DNA of 12,962 nt from Planctomycetaceae bacterium UBA6172 (GTDB taxonomy: Bacteria; Planctomycetota; Planctomycetia; Pirellulales; Pirellulaceae), in contig DITY01000006.1 of the NCBI GenBank assembly GCA_002422955.1, forward strand, positions 1,019-13,980, read 5' to 3'. The stretch's first letter is position 1; every line of letters starts with the position of its first letter. Positions 7,028 through 12,962 of this stretch are shown piece by piece. The translations under genes were made by a program, and so were the position numbers. The notes under the pieces are model-generated. The model searched no databases. It was not told where the DNA came from and saw only the letters and a list, made by a program, of their open reading frames with translations.

Positions 7028-8194
7028 TCAGGTTGCCGCGATCTTGCCGACCAAGTCAGAGCAGCGTTGTCGCGGGTGCGGCTTCTTGGCCGTTCCGGGC
7101 AGGGTGGTCAGGACCACGCAAACCGTGTCCGTTGCCGGGTCCGCCCAGGCCAGAGTACCGGTCGCGCCGGTGTGACCGAACGCCTCCGCGGACCCGCGAA
7201 GATGGCTCGAAGCCTTGCCGACCCCCAGTCCGAAACCGCGCGGAGTAATTCCCGGCGGGTTCCGGTTCGTGGTCATCAGCCGCCAAGTGGCCGGCTTCAT
7301 CACGCGATCGGTCGGATGCATCGCCTCCCAAAAAAAGGTCCCGACATCGCGCGCCGAGGCATGGGCGCCTCCCCAAGGCGCGCCGAAATCGCGCCAGTAG
7401 CGACTGTTCCAGTCCCATCCGCGGGTGTTCTCCGCTCCCGCTCCCGCCTCCGGCGCGGCGTATTCGACTTGGCACGCGACCAACTCGCTGACGTCCCGGC
7501 CGCCCAGCCCGAGCGACGCGGTGGTCATCCCCAGCGGTTCGAACAGCCGCTGGGCGAGCAACTCGCGCAGCGGCCGACCGCTGATCCGTTCCGCGATTTC
7601 CGTCGCCAACAGAATGCCCATGCTGCTGTACGAGTAGGCTCGGCCGGGTGGGAAGGCGAGCGGGGCCTGGAGCGCCGCGGCGACAAAGGCTGACAGCGGA
7701 GCGTGGCTCGATCGCAACTCGGCGTTCGTCGCCACCTGATCCGGCAATCCCGAGACGTGAGTCAGCAGGTGCCAGACCAGGACGGCCTCGCGCCCCTCGC
7801 CCGTGAACTCGGGCAGGTAGTGCACGACCGGTCGCTCGACATCCAGGTCGCCCGAGTCGACCAACATCAATGCCGCGGTGATCGCCATCGGCTTGGTGAT
7901 CGAGGCGATCAGAAACGCCGCATCCTGGGAACTCGCCGCGCCGCCAAACCAGGCATACTCCTGGTCGCCTTGCCGGACCCACAACGACGCCGCCCGCATC
8001 TCGCCCGACGCCACCGACTCGGCCAGCGGCGCGGCGGCGGGCGCGAATCGCGAATCGACGGTCTCACCCACTGCTGACTGCGTCATCATCCATCCGATCG
8101 AAAATTGAAGGTAAGTTCTGCGGGACAGCGGCAGTGCGAGCGGTCGTGACGACGAACGCTCGGGCTGACCGTGGTTTACGAGATGGGGTATCAT
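7028..8194 (-). CDS. Serine hydrolase of the class C beta-lactamase / penicillin-binding fold, probably exported by Tat
   Basis: A 388-residue hydrolase that would form an acyl-enzyme on Ser98. Motifs: SITK (98-101, the SxxK nucleophile and base), YSS within AYSYSSMG (Tyr189-Ser191, in the YxN/YxS position), WHLLTHVSGLPD (141-152, typical of this family) and HTG (341-343, in the KTG position). The substrate is unknown: such proteins include esterases, peptidases and rare true beta-lactamases, so resistance should not be assumed. The N-terminus has SRRTYLQ (24-30), a good twin-arginine match, then a short hydrophobic stretch (31-43), suggesting Tat export. The ATG at 8194 has GAGGA 12 nt upstream, rather far. 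It is convergent with the zinc-ribbon gene and divergent from the universal stress gene (73 bp between starts). Confidence 0.88.
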   Translation of the reverse strand: MIPHLVNHGQPERSSSRPLALPLSRRTYLQFSIGWMMTQSAVGETVDSRFAPAAAPLAESVASGEMRAASLWVRQGDQEYAWFGGAASSQDAAFLIASITKPMAITAALMLVDSGDLDVERPVVHYLPEFTGEGREAVLVWHLLTHVSGLPDQVATNAELRSSHAPLSAFVAAALQAPLAFPPGRAYSYSSMGILLATEIAERISGRPLRELLAQRLFEPLGMTTASLGLGGRDVSELVACQVEYAAPEAGAGAENTRGWDWNSRYWRDFGAPWGGAHASARDVGTFFWEAMHPTDRVMKPATWRLMTTNRNPPGITPRGFGLGVGKASSHLRGSAEAFGHTGATGTLAWADPATDTVCVVLTTLPGTAKKPHPRQRCSDLVGKIAAT

Positions 8195-8267
8195 GCGCTG
8201 CGTTATTCCTCAACGGGGACGTTCATCCTCGACGGGTCAGATCACGAACTTTCGGAGTCCCAAGGCA

Positions 8268-8840
8268 ATGCGACTGAAGATCTCAAGGATTTGCATCCCG
8301 ACCGATTTTAGCCGAGCGGCGGATCACGCGGTGCGGTATGCCGCGGCGCTGGCGCGATCTTTCGATGCCGACTTGCACCTGCTGCATGTGCTCGAGCATT
8401 CCGGCCAACTCGCGCTCCATCCCGACTTCACCGGCGCCGGCGAGCAGACTCGCGATTACCTGAAGCAGATGGAGCAGGCCGCGTCGCAACTGCCCGAGTC
8501 GACCGACGTGGCGGGCGACGGACCGGTCGGCAACGTCGGTCAGTACGCCGAGTTGATGCGGGCCGTTGAAGCGGGAGCGGTCAAGCGGATCGAGTCGGTG
8601 AGCGAACATTGGTGGACCGGTTTGAACGTCATTCGCGACATTCGCTATGGACACCCGGTGAAGGAGATCAACGATTACGTCGCCAACCGCGAGATCGATT
8701 TGTTGGTCATCGGTTCGCATGGACATTCGAAATTGGCCAGTTTGCTGTTGGGCAGCGTCACCGAACGGGTCGTGAGAACCTGCGGCTGCCCCGTCATGGT
8801 CGTGCGCCATCCGGAACATCACTTCGAAGTGATCGAGTGA
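8268..8840 (+). CDS. Universal stress protein (UspA family), ATP-binding type with an insertion
   Basis: A 190-residue cytoplasmic stress protein with one Usp domain. The N-terminal strand ICIPTDFS (8-15) carries the Asp that contacts adenine in the family. The C-terminal half has LLVIGSHGHSKL (145-156), and the ATP motif G-x2-G-x9-G-S is exact (G149, G152, G162, S163). It ends in the usual CPVMVVR strand (174-180). Typical members have about 140-150 residues; the extra 40-45 lie about 46-110, after the LHLLHV strand, and are partly acidic and Gln-rich. Start: ATG 8268 with GGAG 10 nt upstream; an in-frame ATG at 8193 would add 25 unlikely residues and overlap the divergent gene's start codon. 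Function is inferred from family: binding ATP and helping survival under stress. Confidence 0.9.
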   Translation: MRLKISRICIPTDFSRAADHAVRYAAALARSFDADLHLLHVLEHSGQLALHPDFTGAGEQTRDYLKQMEQAASQLPESTDVAGDGPVGNVGQYAELMRAVEAGAVKRIESVSEHWWTGLNVIRDIRYGHPVKEINDYVANREIDLLVIGSHGHSKLASLLLGSVTERVVRTCGCPVMVVRHPEHHFEVIE

Positions 8841-8881
8841 GCGAAAGTCGGCCTGCACGGTGGCACATCAGCACGTTGGCC

Positions 8882-8910
8882 CAGTGGCCCAGCTAGGTAC
8901 TGGCCCACTG
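8882..8910 (+). terminator. Hairpin after the universal stress gene, possible terminator
   Basis: CAGTGGCCCAG (8882-8892) pairs with CTGGCCCACTG (8900-8910), 10 of 11 bases, with a single C-C mismatch and a 7-nt loop. It starts 42 bp after the usp stop. There is no U-run, so it is not a standard rho-independent terminator. It may also be a protein-binding palindrome. Confidence 0.4.
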
Positions 8911-9017
8911 CCCTGCCTCAATGGCTGGGGAGCGGGCGCCCGTGACCGAAATCCTTGGCACCCAATTACAATCGTCAGGTTGACCCGCCCCTTCCCCCAC
9001 GACCCGCCCCCACCGCG

Positions 9018-10463
9018 ATGAACCCTCGACGCCCCGCCGCGACCGCACCCAGCGGTCCCACCGCCCGCCGCTGGTTCCTCGAGCAATGCGGCGTCGGGTT
9101 GGGGGCGATCGCGCTCTCGTCGCTGCTGAACGAAGGGCGCGGAGCGGCCCAGGAGACGACTGCGGTCCGCGACCCGTTGGCGGTTCGCCCGCCGGACTTC
9201 GAGCCCAAGATCAAGAACATCATTTATCTGTTCATGGCGGGGGGGCCGAGCCAATACGAGACGTTCGACAACAAACCGACGCTCGCCAAATTCGACGGGA
9301 CGTTGCCCCCGCCGGAGCTGCTGGAGGGCTATCGCGCCGCGTTCATCGACCCCAACAGCAAGTTGCTCGGGCCTAAGTTAAAATTCGCCAAACACGGCCA
9401 ATCCGGTGCGGAGATCAGCGAATTGCTGCCGCACCTCGCGGGCGTCGCGGATGACTTGACGATCATCCGCTCGATGCGGACCGACGCGTTCAATCACGCC
9501 CCCGGGCAACTGCAGATGAACACCGGCAGCCAGCTGTTCGGTAAACCGAGCCTCGGAGCCTGGACGTTGTATGGCCTGGGGAGCGAGAGTCGCGACCTGC
9601 CGGGCTTCGTCGTCTTCAGCAGCGGCTCCAAAGGGCCCAGCGGCGGCAATTCCTGTTGGGGGAGCGGTTTTCTGCCGACCGTTTATCAGGGGGTGCAGTT
9701 CCGTGCCGGCGGCGATCCGGTGCTGTATCTCAACAACCCTCCGGGCATCGACACCGCGACGCAGCGTGCCTCGCTGAACGCCATCAATCGCCTCAACCAG
9801 ATGCGGTTGGACACGGTCGGCGATCCCGAGATCGCGACCCGAATCAATTCCTTCGAGATGGCGTTTCGGATGCAAGCCTCCGCGCCGGACGTGATGGACC
9901 TGACCCGCGAGTCTCAAGGGACGCTCGACGCCTACGGTGCGAAACCGGGCGAAGCTTCCTTCGCCAACAATTGCCTGCTGGCCCGCCGCTTGGTGCAACG
10001 CGGCGTGCGATTCGTGCAGCTGTATCACGAAGCCTGGGACCAGCACGGCAACCTCGTCAACGACCTGAAGAAGAATTGTCTGGCCACCGATCAGGCCTGC
10101 GCGGCGCTGATCAAGGATCTCCGCGACACCGGCTTGCTCGACCAGACCCTCGTCATCTGGGGCGGGGAGTTCGGCCGGACGCCGATGACGCAGGGCTCCG
10201 GCGGCGATGGTCGCGATCACCACCCCAACGCCTTCTCGATCTGGATGGCCGGGGGCGGCCTGCGGCCCGGGATGACCTACGGCGAAAGCGACGAGCTCGG
10301 GTTCAACGTCGCCCGCGATCCGGTCCAGGTCCGAGACCTCCACGCCACAATCTTGCAGCTGCTCGGCTTGGATCACACCCGGTTGACCTATCGTGTTCAG
10401 GGGCTCGATCAGCGGCTGACGGGGGTGGAACCGGCGCGGGTGATTAGCGAGATCTTGGCGTGA
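9018..10463 (+). CDS. DUF1501 domain protein with a twin-arginine signal
   Basis: A 481-residue exported protein of the DUF1501 family, part of the alkaline phosphatase/sulfatase-like superfamily and greatly expanded in planctomycetes. Its reaction is not known. The N-terminus has ARRWFLEQCG (16-25) and a hydrophobic run (26-37), the usual Tat signal for these proteins. Core features: NIIYLFMAGGPSQYETFDNKP (68-87), possible metal ligands in EAWDQHGN (338-345), the strongly conserved WGGEFGRTPM (381-390) and DHHP (400-403). ATG 9018 fits the family start, with no visible Shine-Dalgarno; a TTG at 8955 would add 21 proline-rich residues. In planctomycetes DUF1501 genes usually sit beside a DUF1549/DUF1553 c-type cytochrome gene. 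None is found here, the neighbours being usp and a symporter. Confidence 0.92.
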   Translation: MNPRRPAATAPSGPTARRWFLEQCGVGLGAIALSSLLNEGRGAAQETTAVRDPLAVRPPDFEPKIKNIIYLFMAGGPSQYETFDNKPTLAKFDGTLPPPELLEGYRAAFIDPNSKLLGPKLKFAKHGQSGAEISELLPHLAGVADDLTIIRSMRTDAFNHAPGQLQMNTGSQLFGKPSLGAWTLYGLGSESRDLPGFVVFSSGSKGPSGGNSCWGSGFLPTVYQGVQFRAGGDPVLYLNNPPGIDTATQRASLNAINRLNQMRLDTVGDPEIATRINSFEMAFRMQASAPDVMDLTRESQGTLDAYGAKPGEASFANNCLLARRLVQRGVRFVQLYHEAWDQHGNLVNDLKKNCLATDQACAALIKDLRDTGLLDQTLVIWGGEFGRTPMTQGSGGDGRDHHPNAFSIWMAGGGLRPGMTYGESDELGFNVARDPVQVRDLHATILQLLGLDHTRLTYRVQGLDQRLTGVEPARVISEILA

Positions 10464-10503
10464 GGCGACAAGGGTCATGGGGTCGCAACGCTAATCCTGG
10501 CCG

Positions 10504-10530
10504 CAGCGCCGCGCCGCCGGATGGCCGCTG
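10504..10530 (+). terminator. GC-rich hairpin after the DUF1501 gene, possible terminator
   Basis: CAGCGCC (10504-10510) pairs with GG-C-CGCTG (10523-10530) with one bulged C and a 12-nt GC-rich loop. It starts 41 bp after the stop codon and no U-run follows. A weak call. Confidence 0.25.
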
Positions 10531-10552
10531 GGCAAGCTAGGTCATCGGTCGC

Positions 10553-10600
10553 GGTCGATTTCTGGGTCGCTTGTCGGGTCGACTTTTGGCTCGACAGCTG
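10553..10600. repeat. Four degenerate 12-bp tandem units upstream of the symporter
   Basis: Units start at 10553, 10565, 10577 and 10589: GGTCGATTTCTG, GGTCGCTTGTCG, GGTCGACTTTTG and GCTCGACAGCTG. Positions 1, 3, 4, 5 and 12 are the same in all four. An extra GGTCG at 10547 is 6 bp out of step. The array lies 110-157 bp before the symporter ATG at 10710. Confidence 0.5.
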
Positions 10601-10709
10601 ACACATTAGCGACGCGTGAGCAAACCTGGCGGGTGCGACCGCTGCTTCGGAAGCCATTCATTCAATGCCCTGGCGGTTCGCCGGAGCGCTCCCTGAACAA
10701 GGATTCTCG

Positions 10710-12434
10710 ATGATTCGTCCACGTCCCGACGTTCTCCGCGGTGCGATCGGCTGGTTGATTCTGTTGGTTGTGGGCCTGTTGCTGTTCCCCGCCGACTGGG
10801 CGATCGGTCAGGAAGCGCCACCGGTGGCGGACGCGCCGATCGCGGTTGATGCCGAGACGCCGACGGACAGTGACGTGGCGTCTGAGGTCCGCGGCGCGGC
10901 GCCCGCGGCCAGTGAAGTAGCGCCCCCGAGTGAGCCGGAGGCGTCCTGGATGGACCGGATCGATGGCATCTTCGGACTCTTCGTCGCCGCGATCGCCAAA
11001 GTCATTTTCTTCAACGTCTACCAGTCCGCGGACGGCGCGGTCTCGATCCCGTTCGTCGTCCTGTGGCTGTTCGGCGGGGCGTTCTTTCTGACCCTCAAGA
11101 TGGGGTTCATCAACATCCGCGGCTTCGCGCATGCCATCCGTCTTACCCGCGGCGATTACGACGAGAGTGCACACGCCGGGGATGTTTCGCACTTCCAGGC
11201 GTTGGCCGCGGCGTTGTCAGCGACGGTCGGCTTGGGAAACATCGCCGGTGTCGCGATCGCGATCGGTTCAGGCGGCCCCGGAGCCTCATTTTGGATCATC
11301 GTCTGTGGGCTGTTCGGGATGTCGGCCAAGTTCGCGGAATGCACGCTGGCCCAGCTGTATCGGGCTCAGGACAAAAAGGGCAAGATCATCGGCGGGCCGA
11401 TGCGGTACCTGCGATTCGGCCTGGCCGATCTCGGTTGGCCCGTGTTGGGTCGCGTGCTTTCCGTCGTCTTCATGGTGCTGTGCATCGGGGCCAGCTTCGG
11501 GGGCGGCAACGCGTTCCAGGTCGGCCAATCGCTCGACACCATCCGCGACCAATTCACCCTCATCGATCGGCACCCGTGGATCTACGGCTTGACGATGGTC
11601 GTCTTCGTCGGCCTGGTGATCCTCGGCGGTATCAAGAGCATCGGCAAGGTCGCGGGAACACTCGTCCCGTTCATGTGCGGCGCCTACCTGCTGGCGGCGT
11701 TGACGATCCTGCTGATGCACTGGGCAGATATTCCCGCCGCCGCCGCCTTGATTTTTTCCGAGGCCTTCACGCCGACAGCGATCAAAGGCGGGTTCCTCGG
11801 GGTGCTCGTGATCGGCGTCCAACGGGCGCTGTTCAGCAACGAGGCGGGGATCGGATCCGCCGCGATCGTGCACTCGGCCGCCAAGACGGAAGAACCGGTC
11901 AGCGAAGGGATCGTCGCGTTGTTGGAGCCGTTCATCGACACCGTCATCGTCTGCACGATCACGGCGCTGGTGGTGGTCGTCACCAAGGTTTACGCCGACC
12001 CGGCGATGGCGAGCGTGATCGCCAACAAGGAGGGGGCTCGCTTGACGCTGGCCGCGTTCACGACCGGCGGCTACGACTGGTTCAAGTACATCCTCTATCT
12101 GACCGTGGTGCTGTTCGCCTACTCGACCTGCATCAGTTGGTCGTACTACGGCGAACGCTGCTGGACCGAACTGTTCGGCGCGTCGACATCGATCATCTAC
12201 AAGCTGCTGTTTCTCGGCTTCACCTTCCTCGGCTCGATCGTCACCCGTGGAAACATTCTCGACTTCAGCGACCTGATGCTGCTCGGGATGGGGCTGCCCA
12301 ACCTGCTGGGGGTGTTCATGCTCAGCGGCGTCGTGAGGCGGGCGCTCGACGATTACTGGATGCGATACAAGTCCGGTTTGATCGTCCCGCACCAATCCGA
12401 CGCGCATTTGCTAGGCCGAGAGGATGACGAATAA
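10710..12434 (+). CDS. Sodium:alanine/glycine symporter (AGCS family) with a signal-peptide-like N-terminal extension
   Basis: An inner-membrane transporter that imports alanine or glycine with sodium. Family motifs: ALSATVGLGNIAGVAIAIG (168-186), GGPGASFW (188-195), FGMSAKFAECTLAQLYR (202-218), GGGNAFQVGQ (264-273), SNEAGIGSAAIVHSAAKTEEP (376-396) and ISWSYYGERC (475-484). The core starts near residue 81, and 574 residues exceed the usual 450-490. The extra part is a basic N-terminus, a hydrophobic helix (11-27), AIGQEA resembling a signal-peptidase site, and an acidic Ala/Pro/Glu linker (35-79). Either a signal peptide is cut off or an extra helix is kept. ATG 10710 has AAGGA 6 nt upstream; an ATG at 10665 is in frame but lacks a good site. 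The stop overlaps the next gene by 11 bp, suggesting coupled translation. Which amino acid it moves is not settled. Confidence 0.93.
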   Translation: MIRPRPDVLRGAIGWLILLVVGLLLFPADWAIGQEAPPVADAPIAVDAETPTDSDVASEVRGAAPAASEVAPPSEPEASWMDRIDGIFGLFVAAIAKVIFFNVYQSADGAVSIPFVVLWLFGGAFFLTLKMGFINIRGFAHAIRLTRGDYDESAHAGDVSHFQALAAALSATVGLGNIAGVAIAIGSGGPGASFWIIVCGLFGMSAKFAECTLAQLYRAQDKKGKIIGGPMRYLRFGLADLGWPVLGRVLSVVFMVLCIGASFGGGNAFQVGQSLDTIRDQFTLIDRHPWIYGLTMVVFVGLVILGGIKSIGKVAGTLVPFMCGAYLLAALTILLMHWADIPAAAALIFSEAFTPTAIKGGFLGVLVIGVQRALFSNEAGIGSAAIVHSAAKTEEPVSEGIVALLEPFIDTVIVCTITALVVVVTKVYADPAMASVIANKEGARLTLAAFTTGGYDWFKYILYLTVVLFAYSTCISWSYYGERCWTELFGASTSIIYKLLFLGFTFLGSIVTRGNILDFSDLMLLGMGLPNLLGVFMLSGVVRRALDDYWMRYKSGLIVPHQSDAHLLGREDDE

Positions 12435-12962
12435 GCTCTGCATTCTCAACGTGGTCGGACTCACCCCCGCGCTCGTGCGGCACGCGCCGCGGATCACGGC
12501 GTTGGGCGCGGCCCGACCGCTGACCAGCCCGTTGCCAGCGGTAACCTGCACCAGCCAAGCGACGTTGCTGACCGGCTTGCCGCCGCGCGAGCATGGCATC
12601 GTCGCCAACGGCTGGTATTACCGCGACACCCAGGAGGTCCGGTTTTGGCAGCAGGCCCATTCCTTGATCCAGGGCGAGTGCCTGTATCAGGGGATCGAAA
12701 CGGCGAAGCTGTTCTGGTGGTTCAACCAATCAGCACCGGTCCGCTGGAACGCCACGCCGAAGCCACATTACGGCTCCGATGGGTCCAAACAGTTCGACAT
12801 CATCGACGACACCGGTTGCGACCTGCAGGCGAAGTTGGGGCCGTTCCCCTTCGCCAGCTTTTGGGGCCCGGCCGCCGGCTTGCCCAGTTCCCGCTGGATC
12901 GCCGATGCCGCGTCGCTGGTCATTCGCCAGAACCGTCCCGAACTGACGATGGTCTATCTGCC
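12424..12962 (+). CDS. EboF-like nucleotide pyrophosphatase/phosphodiesterase (alkaline phosphatase superfamily), N-terminal part, cut by the right edge
   Basis: The first 179 residues of a longer protein; the frame is open to the end of the window. It starts ILNVVGLTPALV (7-18), and PAVTCTSQATLLTGLPPREHGI (38-59) matches the nucleophile region of type I phosphodiesterases, with Thr41 in the nucleophile position. NGWYYRD (62-68), LFWWFN (96-101) and FWGP...SSRWIADA (146-161) match my recollection of the phosphodiesterase in ebo clusters, which act in precursor transfer to the periplasm in cyanobacterial scytonemin synthesis. In other pyrophosphatases the first strand ends in a metal-binding Asp (as in FDG); here it reads VVG, apparently a trait of this subgroup. 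ATG 12424 overlaps the symporter's end by 11 bp. Activity and substrate are unproven. Confidence 0.85.
   Translation, partial: MTNKLCILNVVGLTPALVRHAPRITALGAARPLTSPLPAVTCTSQATLLTGLPPREHGIVANGWYYRDTQEVRFWQQAHSLIQGECLYQGIETAKLFWWFNQSAPVRWNATPKPHYGSDGSKQFDIIDDTGCDLQAKLGPFPFASFWGPAAGLPSSRWIADAASLVIRQNRPELTMVYL

Noticed and set aside
7028..8194. Calling the serine hydrolase an antibiotic resistance beta-lactamase
   Set aside because: Only fold-level motifs are visible and the YxN and KTG positions are altered; nothing shows beta-lactam hydrolysis.
8193..8267. Longer start for the universal stress protein at ATG 8193
   Set aside because: It adds 25 residues unlike the family, lacks a ribosome site, and its ATG overlaps the divergent hydrolase's start codon.
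10475..10657. A 60-codon minus-strand frame between DUF1501 and the symporter
   Set aside because: Its only pattern (repeated QKST-like units) comes from the 12-bp DNA repeat; no ribosome site or family feature.
10464..10709. Glycine riboswitch before the AGCS symporter
   Set aside because: Such riboswitches often precede this transporter, but the conserved aptamer core segments were not found in this gap.
9378..12427. Long shadow frames over the DUF1501 and symporter genes (9378-10478 minus, 11063-12427 plus, 11286-12407 minus)
   Set aside because: Overlapping genes carry strong family motifs in another frame, while these translations are composition-biased and featureless.

Overview
The window is about 13 kb of GC-rich DNA, read here as chromosomal DNA of a planctomycete, most likely a Pirellulaceae-type (Rhodopirellula-like) bacterium. 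The case rests on three things: a Tat-exported DUF1501 protein, a very large secreted PQQ-type beta-propeller protein fused to other domains, and weak or missing Shine-Dalgarno sites before several genes. The species cannot be named from the sequence. No tRNA, rRNA, CRISPR array, insertion sequence or phage gene was seen.

Layout, left to right. The 3' part of a P1B-type heavy-metal ATPase (+) runs in from the left edge and meets a convergent pair on the minus strand: a 1318-residue secreted fusion protein (5801 to 1845) and, downstream of it, a MogA/MoaB-type molybdenum cofactor gene (1733 to 1170). A 413-bp non-coding stretch (5802-6214) follows, with a G-quadruplex motif, an imperfect palindrome, a promoter-like pair and a hairpin. 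It lies between the divergent fusion gene and a small membrane protein (+, 6215-6946) that carries two copies of one zinc ribbon. Next comes a convergent serine hydrolase of the class C beta-lactamase fold (-, 8194-7028), divergent from a universal stress protein (+, 8268-8840). Then come a DUF1501 protein (+, 9018-10463), a sodium:alanine/glycine symporter (+, 10710-12434) and, overlapping its last codons, the start of an EboF-like nucleotide pyrophosphatase/phosphodiesterase (+, 12424 to the right edge).

Most neighbours do not form one obvious pathway. The only clear coupling is symporter plus phosphodiesterase, which overlap by 11 bp. The second resembles the phosphodiesterase of ebo clusters, so more ebo genes may lie beyond the right edge. 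The strangest gene is the minus-strand fusion: a signal peptide, a PQQ-like propeller interrupted by a Rossmann-type methyltransferase domain with an intact SAM motif, then a chitobiase/Fn3-like domain and a concanavalin-like jelly roll. A SAM-dependent domain inside an exported protein is hard to reconcile with normal biochemistry and is the first thing to check.

Domain calls come from reading motifs by eye. No database search or structure prediction was run.
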